64,000 nucleotides of DNA from CALESS01 sp041741455 (lineage in GTDB: Bacteria > Chloroflexota > Anaerolineae > Anaerolineales > Anaerolineaceae). Both the position numbers and the translations under genes were made by a program. Below, piece after piece: positions 15,111 through 23,039 of this stretch; the stretch's first letter is position 1, and each line of letters starts with the position of its first letter. The notes under the pieces were generated by a model. It ran no database searches and was not told the DNA's origin. It saw only the letters and a list, made by a program, of their open reading frames with translations. Location: the NCBI GenBank assembly GCA_041741455.1, contig JBGSJZ010000108.1:185354-249353 (forward strand). Direction: 5' to 3'.

Positions 15111-15503
15111 GGTGGAGATGGCGGGAATCGAACCCGCGTCCGAAAGAATCGACCCTCGAAAATCTACAAGCTTAGTTCGTGTTTATTCTTGCGAATTGCA
15201 GGAGTACGAACGAACCCGCAATTCACCAGCCGTTAGGACCCGAAAGCCCTCTTTCGCACTACTCACGGCACACAGTGCGGCACTCTGGCTTTGTGACGCC
15301 TGCTCCACCACCGGTCAGAGGGCGGGGTGGGCAGACGTGACCTCACGCGGAGGTCATTGCGCTTGTCCCTGGCTTAGGCAGCGAGGGGCAGAGCAGCGTA
15401 GGAAGTGCGTTCGGCACTTGATTTTTTGTGCTGATTTTACGAGGTCGGCACCTCTCGGCTTGCATTTCGGGACCAGCCTCTCCCGTCGAAGCCTGGCATC
15501 CCC
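15111..15503 (-). ncRNA. ssrA: Transfer-messenger RNA (tmRNA)
   Basis: This is the tmRNA that rescues stalled ribosomes together with SmpB. The 5' end GGGGATG pairs with the 3' CATCTCC to form the acceptor stem. The 3' end has the hallmark T-arm GGGTTCGATTCCCGCC and the 5' end has CAGGCTTCGACGGG. The tag frame, read on the minus strand from GCC at 15415, encodes A-E-R-T-S-Y-A-A-L-P-L-A-A and ends in TAA at 15376-15374. An A-rich stretch precedes the resume codon as in E. coli. The terminal CCA is not fully encoded (CCT). Apparent protein frames across this interval are spurious. Confidence 0.93.
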
Positions 15504-15512
15504 AATAAAATA

Positions 15513-15518
15513 ATTATA
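15513..15518 (-). promoter_or_regulatory. Extended -10 promoter of the tmRNA gene
   Basis: The minus strand reads TGTTATAAT, a perfect -10 box with an upstream TG (extended -10), ending 9 bases before the mature 5' end of the tmRNA. The -35 region is weak. Confidence 0.5.
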
Positions 15519-15617
15519 ACACGGTATCTGACCACATAAACCTATCAAAGAGAGTAAAATTGGCGCATGGCATTGGTGGATTGCACCTGAAAGTATTTTC
15601 ATGGACGGAGGTGAACG

Positions 15618-16550
15618 GTGATCACCATATATAAGAACACCGAATTTGGACTGGAAATTATCAGTGAAATTGTACCTGGTTGCTGGATCAATGTGGTTGA
15701 TCCGACTTCGGATGAAATTGAATATGTGGTCAGCCAGGGGATTCCGCAGGATTTTATCACTTACCCATTGGACCTGGATGAACGGCCTAGAACTGAACGC
15801 GAGGATGATGGGAAACAATTGATCCTGATCCGCATTCCATATTACGAAGGTGCAAAAGTAGATGTTCCATACACCACCATCCCACTCGGGATGGTGCTCA
15901 CCGAGAAATATTTGATCACTGTCTGCCGGCGACAAAATGATATCTTGCAGGAATTTGCATCTGGCAGGGTGCGCGGCCTTTCCACTGGTAAACGGAACCG
16001 GTTTGTGCTGCGATTACTCCTGGCAAATGCCTCCAGGTATTTACTTTTCTTACGAGAAATCAACAAGGTGACGGATTTATTGGAAGACACATTGGTGGCT
16101 TCCGTGAGAAATAAAGAAGTCTTTGAACTCTTGAAATACCAGAAAAGCCTGGTTTACTTCACAACCGCGCTCAAATCCAATGAGTTGGTCTTGGAGCGAT
16201 TACAGCGCAGCCAGCTCTTCAAGCAATATCCTGACGATGAAGATTTGCTGGAAGATGTCATTACAGAAAACCAGCAAGCGATTGAAATGGTTAACATAGC
16301 CAGCACCATTCTAAGCTCCATGATGGATGCATTTGCATCGATTATTTCCAACAATATGAACATTGTGGTGAAATTCCTGACATCCATGACGATTGTGATG
16401 AGCATTCCTACCATCGTCACCAGCTTCTTTGGGATGAATGTGCCACTTCCCTATCAAGCAGAAGGATGGGCAAGTCTGGCAATCATCGGGCTCTTTTTAT
16501 TACTGAGCGCAGTAGTTATTTTTATCTTCCTAAAGAGAGATTGGTTCTAA
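15618..16550 (+). CDS. corA: CorA-family magnesium/divalent cation channel
   Basis: A 310-residue inner-membrane transporter. A large cytoplasmic N-terminal domain (to about residue 245) with a long helix feeds into two C-terminal transmembrane helices. The family signature G-M-N-V occurs after the first helix (S-F-F-G-M-N-V-P), and the protein ends with a short basic tail (L-K-R-D-W-F). Length is typical. Start ATG: GGAGGTGAACGGTG upstream includes a ribosome-binding site. It is a single-gene unit ending in a strong terminator. Specificity among Mg2+, Co2+ and Zn2+ cannot be decided from the sequence. Confidence 0.9.
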   Translation: MITIYKNTEFGLEIISEIVPGCWINVVDPTSDEIEYVVSQGIPQDFITYPLDLDERPRTEREDDGKQLILIRIPYYEGAKVDVPYTTIPLGMVLTEKYLITVCRRQNDILQEFASGRVRGLSTGKRNRFVLRLLLANASRYLLFLREINKVTDLLEDTLVASVRNKEVFELLKYQKSLVYFTTALKSNELVLERLQRSQLFKQYPDDEDLLEDVITENQQAIEMVNIASTILSSMMDAFASIISNNMNIVVKFLTSMTIVMSIPTIVTSFFGMNVPLPYQAEGWASLAIIGLFLLLSAVVIFIFLKRDWF

Positions 16551-16554
16551 TCGG

Positions 16555-16582
16555 AAGGCTGGGTGAAATCCCCAGCCTTTTT
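16555..16582 (+). terminator. Intrinsic terminator after corA
   Basis: A 9-bp G/C-rich stem (16555-16563 with 16571-16579), a 7-base loop and a T run to 16582, just after the corA stop. Confidence 0.85.
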
Positions 16583-16640
16583 GTTATACAAAGATTTTAC
16601 GAAAAGAGTGTGACTCGGTACAATCAACAGGTGAGGAAAA

Positions 16641-17324
16641 ATGACGAAAAAGGATGTCTTTTTACGAATTCAGAATGTAGATAAAAGTTTTCTGGAAGGT
16701 GGAAACCGTAGAATTGTCTTAAGAGGGGCGAATGCTGATTTTTTCGAGGGGGAGACTGTCGGAATTTTGGGGAAAAGCGGGAGTGGGAAGACAACATTAC
16801 TTAATCTGATCAGTGGGATTGACCGGGTTGAGAGCGGTAGTATTCATTTGAACGGAATAGATTTGACCAAGTTAAATGAACAAGCACGGACTCTATTCCG
16901 GCGAGAGAATATTGGTTTCATTTTCCAGTTTTTCAATCTGATACCGACCTTAACTGTCTGGGAAAATGTCATCCTACCGCTTGAATTAAACGGAGAAGCT
17001 AATAAAGCAGGTCTTGCCAGGGCGGAAGAATTATTGAAGGAAGTTGGTTTGAGCGATCGGAAAAAGGCATTTCCGGACCGCATATCTGGAGGAGAACAGC
17101 AAAGGGTGGCCATTGCCCGGGCTCTGGTACATGATCCGATCCTGTTATTGGCAGATGAACCGACTGGAAATCTGGATGAAGAAAACGGAAAATTGATTTT
17201 GGATTTATTGGATCGGTTAACCAGGCAAGTGGGCAAGAATATGATCATGGTGACGCACAACCCGGAAGCGGTAACAATTGCCAACCGGGTGTTGACCATG
17301 CGGGAAGGCCAACTGGTTGAGTAA
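16641..17324 (+). CDS. ABC transporter ATP-binding protein (LolD/MacB type)
   Basis: A 227-residue ATPase. Walker A is G-K-S-G-S-G-K-T, the signature is I-S-G-G-E-Q-Q-R-V-A-I-A-R-A-L, and Walker B is L-L-L-A-D-E-P-T-G-N-L-D with the switch His in V-T-H-N. The G-N-L-D sequence and length place it in the LolD/MacB/FtsE-like group that works with FtsX-type permeases. It overlaps the permease gene by 8 bp. With the permease and the CrtC/AttH-like protein it forms a three-gene unit resembling att-type ABC systems. Confidence 0.9.
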   Translation: MTKKDVFLRIQNVDKSFLEGGNRRIVLRGANADFFEGETVGILGKSGSGKTTLLNLISGIDRVESGSIHLNGIDLTKLNEQARTLFRRENIGFIFQFFNLIPTLTVWENVILPLELNGEANKAGLARAEELLKEVGLSDRKKAFPDRISGGEQQRVAIARALVHDPILLLADEPTGNLDEENGKLILDLLDRLTRQVGKNMIMVTHNPEAVTIANRVLTMREGQLVE

Positions 17325-19881
17325 GAATTCTTCTTTTCAGCTATCGATGGGTTTATGGAGGGTCGGATGGCGTTATCTGACTGGACATGCCTGGCAGACC
17401 ATTCTGATGATTCTGGGGATTGCTTTGGGTGTGGCTGTCATTGTTGCCGTGGATATCGCCAATGCAAGTGCAGTGAGGGCTTTCACACTTAGCACAGAAG
17501 CAGTCAGTGGGAAGGCCACCCACCAGATTACTGGCGGTCCCAATGGATTAAGTGAGGAAGTTTATGTCCAACTGAAGAGGTCTGGTATAAGCTACCCCAT
17601 TGCACCAGTGATTAGCTCATTTGTCTCTTCTCCACAAATGGGAGACCGTCCTCTTCAGTTACTGGGGATAGATCCATTTGTTGATGGTAAATTTCGCAAC
17701 TACCTGGATGTAACCCAAAGTATATCGTCTGAGAGTGCGATTTCTCTGTTAGCTATTCCAGGGTCTGTTGTTATTTCCAAAGAAAATTCGATTCGATACG
17801 ACCTGAACTTAGGAGAAGATATCACCCTTGAGATTGACGGTATATATAAAACCGCGATAATCGCTGGAATTGTTGACATCACAGATTCTGTAGCCAGACG
17901 ATCGTTGGATGGAATGATCCTATCAGATATCGCTTCTGTGCAGGAGCTGACCGGTCGGGAAGGAAAGCTCGATTGGATAGATGTGATATTGCCGGAAGGG
18001 GTTCAATCACTCGATGTTGTTATGATGGATGAGGCATCCATTCAGCCGATTGGCTCGAGATCAGGGGCGTTGGAACAAATGACCGAGGCGTTCCGCTTGA
18101 ATCTTTCTGCCCTAAGTATGCTGGCGTTGGTAGTCGGACTATTTCTGATCTATAACTCGATCACATTTTCAGTGGTTCAGCGAAGAAAATTATTTGGTAC
18201 GCTGCGCTGCCTAGGCGTCACTCGTGGTGAACTCTTCCAGTTGGTTGTGGTGGAAGCTGGATTAGTAGGATTGGTTGGGGCATTAATTGGGATCGGACTG
18301 GGAGTTCTACTCGGAAGAAATACGGTTCAACTTGTATCGCAGACAATCAATGATATATATTTCACCACAACAATTCGGGATGTGAGCATCCCATTGAATA
18401 GCCTTTTCAAAGGTGGCGTGATAGGGATTTTTGCGACCATCCTGGCGGCCGGGTTTCCAGCACTTGAAGCGGCTTCAGTTCCACCCCAGACGGCCCTCTC
18501 ACGCTCCGTCCTGGAAACAAAATCTCAGTTGGTGGTGGGTTTGCTAGCTGGGGTTGGGCTGTTAATTATTGTGTTGGGGGTTGTAACCTTCAGGGTGTTT
18601 ACCACCAGCCTTTTCCTGGGATTTGCAGGAACTATGATGGTTGTGGTGGGATTTGCAATGCTTTCTGCCATCAGCATGATTGGTATCCTGAAAGTAATGG
18701 AACCATTCCTGCACCGGTTTTGGGGTTTCCTGGGGAAATTAGCACCTCGAAATCTACGGAAATCCTTGAGCCGAACTGCCGTGGCCGTTGCAGCTTTGAT
18801 GGTGTCCGTAGCTGTGACAATTGGCATCACACTGATGATTGATTCGTTCCGCAACACGGTCGCTATCTGGTTGAAGGAGACATTACAGGGTGATGTATAT
18901 ATTATTGCGCCATCCTTTGTCTCCAGTTATTCTCAAACACCGATTGATCCAGTTGTGGTAGAGAAGGTGAATACTTGGCCCGGTATTGATCGAGTGGATC
19001 AGCTGCGCACGATCCAGTTAGGGTCTACAACCGGAACCGTGGTTTTATCTGCAACTTCCAACCCTGATATTGGAAAGGAGCGGTTGTACTACTCTAGGAG
19101 TTTGCCTATTGAAGAAATTTGGCCGGCCATGCAAGCTGGCGGTGTGTTAATCAGTGAAACTCTGGCCAGAAAATTGAGCTCTGTTGGTGAAGAAACAACT
19201 CTGGTGTTACCTACACCAAGTGGAACGCTTGAGTTTCCAATTTTAGCAATTTTTTATGATTACTCGACAAGTGAGGGTGGGGTTATAATGGCGTTGGATG
19301 TCTACCAAAAGAATTGGCAGGATACAACCGTGACTGCCATTGGGTTGCGCCTTAAGGATGGAGTAAATGCGAATGAAATGACTCGCCAACTTGAAGAAGG
19401 CCTGGGCGTTGAGCAGAAATTACAGATCCGGCCGAACCAAGAGTTGCGGGATGATGTGATGGAAGTTTTTGACCGGACATTTGCCATCACTTATGCACTT
19501 AGGATCCTTGCCACGGTCGTAGCATTTATTGGCATTTTGAGTACTCTTTTGTTATTGCAATTGGAAAAACAACGTGATGTTGGTATTCTACGGGCATTGG
19601 GTCTGACTGGTCGTCAATTATGGCGACTGACCATGCTAGAAACCAGCTTAATGGGTTTATCGGCCGGAGTTCTGGCAATTCCGACTGGTTATGCAATCAC
19701 ATTGGTCTTGATCCAAGTAATCAATCTTCGTTCGTTTGGGTGGACGATCCAATTGTTGGTGCGACCGGAAGCTTTTTTCCAGGCGATAGGACTTTCGTTG
19801 CTGGCTGCCATTTTGGCTGGCATCTATCCAGCTTATCGGTTATCGCGAATGATGACCTCTGAGGCGGTTCGCTATGAGTAA
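17317..19881 (+). CDS. ABC transporter permease with two FtsX-like domains
   Basis: An 854-residue membrane protein. An N-terminal helix (about 25-50) leads to an extracytoplasmic MacB-type periplasmic core. Then come FtsX-like helices (about 260-400), a middle membrane block (about 405-520), a second extracytoplasmic domain, and three final helices with the FtsX motif E-K-Q-R-D-V-G-I-L-R-A-L-G-L-T. That is about ten helices in all. The start is taken as TTG at 17317, with GGAAGG upstream; the first ATG at 17347 has no ribosome-binding site. It overlaps the ATPase and the next gene by 8 bp each. These exporters usually move lipoproteins, peptides or lipids or use mechanical force; the cargo is unknown. 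Confidence 0.85.
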   Translation: MSKNSSFQLSMGLWRVGWRYLTGHAWQTILMILGIALGVAVIVAVDIANASAVRAFTLSTEAVSGKATHQITGGPNGLSEEVYVQLKRSGISYPIAPVISSFVSSPQMGDRPLQLLGIDPFVDGKFRNYLDVTQSISSESAISLLAIPGSVVISKENSIRYDLNLGEDITLEIDGIYKTAIIAGIVDITDSVARRSLDGMILSDIASVQELTGREGKLDWIDVILPEGVQSLDVVMMDEASIQPIGSRSGALEQMTEAFRLNLSALSMLALVVGLFLIYNSITFSVVQRRKLFGTLRCLGVTRGELFQLVVVEAGLVGLVGALIGIGLGVLLGRNTVQLVSQTINDIYFTTTIRDVSIPLNSLFKGGVIGIFATILAAGFPALEAASVPPQTALSRSVLETKSQLVVGLLAGVGLLIIVLGVVTFRVFTTSLFLGFAGTMMVVVGFAMLSAISMIGILKVMEPFLHRFWGFLGKLAPRNLRKSLSRTAVAVAALMVSVAVTIGITLMIDSFRNTVAIWLKETLQGDVYIIAPSFVSSYSQTPIDPVVVEKVNTWPGIDRVDQLRTIQLGSTTGTVVLSATSNPDIGKERLYYSRSLPIEEIWPAMQAGGVLISETLARKLSSVGEETTLVLPTPSGTLEFPILAIFYDYSTSEGGVIMALDVYQKNWQDTTVTAIGLRLKDGVNANEMTRQLEEGLGVEQKLQIRPNQELRDDVMEVFDRTFAITYALRILATVVAFIGILSTLLLLQLEKQRDVGILRALGLTGRQLWRLTMLETSLMGLSAGVLAIPTGYAITLVLIQVINLRSFGWTIQLLVRPEAFFQAIGLSLLAAILAGIYPAYRLSRMMTSEAVRYE

Positions 19882-21034
19882 GAAATTAATCGGGCTGTTT
19901 CTCCTGATCGCATTGAGTGGAATTGGTGTCTTTATCCTTCTCAATCAACAAACACAGCAGCCAACCACCTCGGTAATTGCCAGTTTACCTGTCCAAAGCA
20001 ACGACGCGTTTATCAAAGCCATGCCTGGTTTGGTCTTGGAATTTCCTAAGGATCACGGCTCTCATGATGAATATCAAACTGAGTGGTGGTATCTAACTGG
20101 TAATTTGAAAGCAACGGATGGCCAAGAATTTGGCTACCAATTGACATTTTTTCGGAGAGGAATCCAACCGATGGAGGTTCAATTTGAGCGAACCTCGGAT
20201 TGGGCAACAGAGCATATTTACCTGGCACATTTCACCATCACGAACGTAGAGCAGAATGAATTTGAATTTTCTGAACGCTATTCCAGGGGAGCAGCCGGGT
20301 TAGCTGGTACCAAGAGTACTCCATTTGTAGAAATCTGGCTGGAAGACTGGCAATTAACTCAACTGGATGAAAATACATTTCAACTTAATGCCCGTGAGGG
20401 TGACCGTGGTTTAAACCTAATCCTTGATGATGTGAAGAATCCAGTGTTACAAGGAGAAAACGGTTACAGTCAAAAGGGTGAAGGGTTAGGCAATGCCTCG
20501 ATTTATTATTCCCTTCCACGTCTACTGACGCAAGGCCAATTGACCTGGCAAGGTCAGCTCTTTGAAGTCGAAGGGATGAGCTGGATAGACCACGAGTTCA
20601 GTACTTCAGCCTTGGGCCAACAACAAATTGGTTGGGATTGGTTTGCAATTCATCTATCCAATGGAATTGACCTAATGGTTTATCACATCCGTAATTTGGA
20701 CGGCAGCATCGATCAATTTTCGAAAGGTCTTCTGGTTTTTCCAGATGGGTCAACCCAATTGCTTAGGAAAGAAGATTTTTCCATCCTATCGATTGATACC
20801 TGGAAAAGCCCGCATTCAGGGGCTGAATATCCTTCAGAATGGAAGATTTCCATACCAGATTTTGACTTGAACCTTATGGTCAAGCCCTTGATTAATGATC
20901 AAGAATTGAATGTATCCTTTGTGTACTGGGAAGGTGCAGTAATGGCTGAGGGTGTTGTGGCGGGAGAAGCAGTTGAAGGTCGGGGGTATGTTGAGCTTAC
21001 AGGATATGCTCAATCTATGCAGGGGCGGTTTTAA
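19874..21034 (+). CDS. CrtC/AttH-like lipocalin-type secreted protein
   Basis: A 386-residue protein with an N-terminal membrane anchor or uncleaved signal (residues 4-24, L-I-G-L-F-L-L-I-A-L-S-G-I-G-V-F). The body has the carotenoid-hydratase/AttH family marks: Y-Q-T-E-W-W-Y-L-T-G-N-L (about 67-78), L-T-F-F-R-R-G, and W-I-D-H-E-F-S-T-S near the middle. The family adopts a double lipocalin fold and some members hydrate carotenoids. With an FtsX-type exporter directly upstream (8-bp overlap) the AttEFGH-like arrangement suggests a role beside lipid or lipoprotein transport instead of pigment synthesis. That is inference. Confidence 0.75.
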   Translation: MSKKLIGLFLLIALSGIGVFILLNQQTQQPTTSVIASLPVQSNDAFIKAMPGLVLEFPKDHGSHDEYQTEWWYLTGNLKATDGQEFGYQLTFFRRGIQPMEVQFERTSDWATEHIYLAHFTITNVEQNEFEFSERYSRGAAGLAGTKSTPFVEIWLEDWQLTQLDENTFQLNAREGDRGLNLILDDVKNPVLQGENGYSQKGEGLGNASIYYSLPRLLTQGQLTWQGQLFEVEGMSWIDHEFSTSALGQQQIGWDWFAIHLSNGIDLMVYHIRNLDGSIDQFSKGLLVFPDGSTQLLRKEDFSILSIDTWKSPHSGAEYPSEWKISIPDFDLNLMVKPLINDQELNVSFVYWEGAVMAEGVVAGEAVEGRGYVELTGYAQSMQGRF

Positions 21035-21035
21035 A

Positions 21036-21065
21036 GAAAAAGACACAGAGAAGAATTCTGTGTCT
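21036..21065 (-). terminator. Intrinsic terminator of tRNA-Val
   Basis: On the minus strand a 9-bp perfect stem (21065-21057 with 21049-21041) and 7-base loop are followed by TTTTT and a T-rich tract, directly downstream of the tRNA 3' end. Confidence 0.75.
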
Positions 21066-21069
21066 GATG

Positions 21070-21146
21070 TGGTGGGCGGAACAGGACTCGAACCTGCGAC
21101 CACATCTGTGTAAGAGATGTGCTCTAACCAACTGAGCTATCCGCCC
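21070..21146 (-). tRNA. tRNA-Val (anticodon UAC)
   Basis: A complete cloverleaf on the minus strand. Acceptor GGGCGGA pairs with the 3' TCCGCCC; D arm TAGCTCAGTTGGTTAGAGCA; anticodon stem CATCT/AGATG with loop CTTACAC giving anticodon TAC; T arm GGTTCGAGTCC. The CCA end is encoded (21072-21070). It has an extended -10 promoter upstream and a terminator downstream, so it forms its own unit. Confidence 0.96.
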
Positions 21147-21156
21147 GGAGAAATCC

Positions 21157-21162
21157 ATTATA
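21157..21162 (-). promoter_or_regulatory. Extended -10 promoter of tRNA-Val
   Basis: The minus strand reads TGGTATAAT, a perfect -10 with upstream TG, 10 bases before the tRNA 5' end. The -35 region (TTATTA at 17 bp) is poor, as is common with extended -10 promoters. Confidence 0.5.
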
Positions 21163-21202
21163 CCATAGTAAAATAATGGTAATAATTATTAAGAGGTGGC
21201 TT

Positions 21203-21979
21203 ATGCGTTTCTTCAGGATGTTCGACGATTCCCAAAAACCTGCCTGGGGTTGGATTATGGGGGATCTTGCTGGTTTGGTGGAGGGAGATTTGTTTGGCGA
21301 ATATCAACGACGTGAGGCTACCCGACCGCTTGATAAAATGAAATTGATTGCACCAGTGGTTCCTGAGAAAATTATCTGTGTTGGTAGAAATTACGTTGAG
21401 CACGCCAAAGAGCATCAAGTGGAAGTACCTGAAACCCCGATGTTGTTCCTCAAACCACCTTCGTCTATTATTGGCCCTGGTGAGCAAATCCTTCTACCGC
21501 CTCAATCCAGACAGGTGGAACACGAAGCCGAACTGGCAGTTGTGATTGGTAGAAAAGGTCGATGGATATCCATTGCTGACGCAATGAATTACGTATTTGG
21601 ATACACCATAGCAAATGATGTCACTGCTCGAGATCTACAACGAAAAGACGGCCAGTGGACCCGAGGAAAAGGATTTGACACTTTTTGTCCGCTAGGTCCG
21701 TGGATTGAAACTGATTTAGATGTTGCTGATGCACTGATAAGTTGCCGGGTTAATCAAGAAATGCGTCAAATGTCATCCACTCGAGAAATGGTGTTTTCTG
21801 TTGCGCAATTAATCAGTTTTTCCTCATCTGTAATGACCCTTAACCCAGGTGATGTCATTTTAACCGGAACGCCAGCCGGTGTTGGGGCTTTACATGAGGG
21901 AGATAAGGTAGAAATTTCAATTGAAGGGATTGGGAGTCTGCTCAATCTGGTTGGGGTTGATAACAGCCAAACGATCTGA
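21203..21979 (+). CDS. Fumarylacetoacetate hydrolase family protein
   Basis: A 258-residue FAH-superfamily enzyme. The domain starts with I-I-C-V-G-R-N-Y-x-E-H-A and includes metal-binding acidic residues in E-H-E-A-E-L-A-V-V-I-G, the G-Y-T-I-A-N-D-V-T-A-R-D-L-Q segment, the K-G-F-D-T-F-C-P-L-G-P-W loop and L-x-P-G-D-V-I-L-T-G-T-P-A-G-V-G. Members hydrolyse or decarboxylate beta-keto acids such as acylpyruvates or oxaloacetate. The length and short N-terminal domain fit the acylpyruvase/YcgM-like branch. The ATG at 21203 has AAGAGG 7 bases upstream; in-frame codons from 21176 lack such a site. Confidence 0.85.
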   Translation: MRFFRMFDDSQKPAWGWIMGDLAGLVEGDLFGEYQRREATRPLDKMKLIAPVVPEKIICVGRNYVEHAKEHQVEVPETPMLFLKPPSSIIGPGEQILLPPQSRQVEHEAELAVVIGRKGRWISIADAMNYVFGYTIANDVTARDLQRKDGQWTRGKGFDTFCPLGPWIETDLDVADALISCRVNQEMRQMSSTREMVFSVAQLISFSSSVMTLNPGDVILTGTPAGVGALHEGDKVEISIEGIGSLLNLVGVDNSQTI

Positions 21980-22021
21980 ACCAATTAAAAAATAATCTTT
22001 ATGCGGAAGGTAGCGAATGGG

Positions 22022-22777
22022 ATGGGAAATCAGAATACTGAAGGATCGGAAAATACAAAACCAGCTGGAATCGACCTAGATGATTTGGGTAGACCCAGAC
22101 AATGTATTTTGATTGTGGAAGATGAGACAGATACGGTATTTTTGTTAAAACAAATCCTGATAAATGCCGGATTTAATGTACGCAGTGCATTTAATGGCAC
22201 CGAAGCTATCGAAAAAGTGACAGCCCATTACCCCGATTTAGTGTTATTGGACCTAATGATGCCAGGAATAGATGGCTGGGATACGTTTCGATATATTCGC
22301 CAAGTAATGGACGTTCCGGTCATCATTCTCTCTGCGTTAGCTATCAAAGATGATATTGTCAAAGCTCTGCAATTAGGGGTCGATGATTACATAACCAAGC
22401 CATTCTATAATGCAGAAGTGATTGCCCGGGTGAAAAATGTTCTTCGCAGAGCTCAAACCAAAAAAATGGAAAGCAAGTTATACATCCCCCAACTGAATTT
22501 ATTGATGGACCTTAATGAGCAATACGTTTCAATAAATGATAAACGGATCAATCTTACGCCACGTGAATTTTCTATATTTAGTTTACTAATCAAGCGGGCA
22601 CCGGAAGTTGTGAAATATTCAGAAATTGCAGAGTCGGTGTGGGGTGAAGATACGTTGGATGCCAGAAAAAGAATGAAGTTTATTATTTATTTAATTCGTG
22701 GAAAGATCAATGAAATCGCGCCAGGATTGGAATTAATCCAAAATTTGGATCGAATCGGGTACAAATTACATTTTTAG
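22022..22777 (+). CDS. OmpR/PhoB-type response regulator, orphan
   Basis: A 251-residue regulator (from ATG 22022, with GGAAGG upstream; an in-frame ATG at 22001 has no ribosome-binding site). An N-terminal extension of about 20 residues is followed by a receiver domain with C-I-L-I-V-E-D-E-T-D, phosphoacceptor Asp in L-V-L-L-D-L-M-M-P-G, the switch Ser in V-I-I-L-S-A-L, and Lys in Y-I-T-K-P-F. The C-terminal winged helix (about residues 150-250) has L-T-P-R-E-F-S-I-F-S-L-L and R-x-G-Y-K-L. No histidine kinase is adjacent. It is followed by a strong rod-like terminator hairpin and then the surface-protein cassette, which it might control; that link is positional only. Confidence 0.87.
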   Translation: MGNQNTEGSENTKPAGIDLDDLGRPRQCILIVEDETDTVFLLKQILINAGFNVRSAFNGTEAIEKVTAHYPDLVLLDLMMPGIDGWDTFRYIRQVMDVPVIILSALAIKDDIVKALQLGVDDYITKPFYNAEVIARVKNVLRRAQTKKMESKLYIPQLNLLMDLNEQYVSINDKRINLTPREFSIFSLLIKRAPEVVKYSEIAESVWGEDTLDARKRMKFIIYLIRGKINEIAPGLELIQNLDRIGYKLHF

Positions 22778-22868
22778 GCATCAACTAGTCAAAAAATAGT
22801 CTTGCTTCTAGTCCAAAATTAGAATGAATATGGGTTGATTCAAATTAATCAATCGCTATAATTGTTTT

Positions 22869-22934
22869 AAGCTGTGATTAAGGGACCGGGTGGGGACTAA
22901 CAGTCCTATTGGTCTTTTAAGCAGCTTTTTTTAA
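22869..22934 (+). terminator. Long structured terminator after the response regulator
   Basis: Nested pairing: AAGCTG (22869-22874) with CAGCTT (22922-22927); a 10-bp inner stem (22878-22887 with 22911-22920, two G-U); and an apical GGACT/AGTCC hairpin. A run of seven T follows (22926-22932). It is larger than a normal terminator and may be a small structured RNA or leader. The remainder of the 22778-23039 gap is AT-rich with no gene seen. Confidence 0.6.
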
Positions 22935-23039
22935 TTTGCTGTACAGATGGACAAATTGCAACTGGATTAGCTTAAGTTGTATCCCAGCACGAAACTGGGA
23001 ATTCGTTTTTCAAACATATATAGTTGCTGGAGGAAGAAC

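Noticed and set aside
15112..15935. Open frames of 133 aa (plus) and 193 aa (minus) across 15112-15935
   Set aside because: They overlap the tmRNA and the start of corA; the plus frame is the well-known spurious translation of the tmRNA 3' end.
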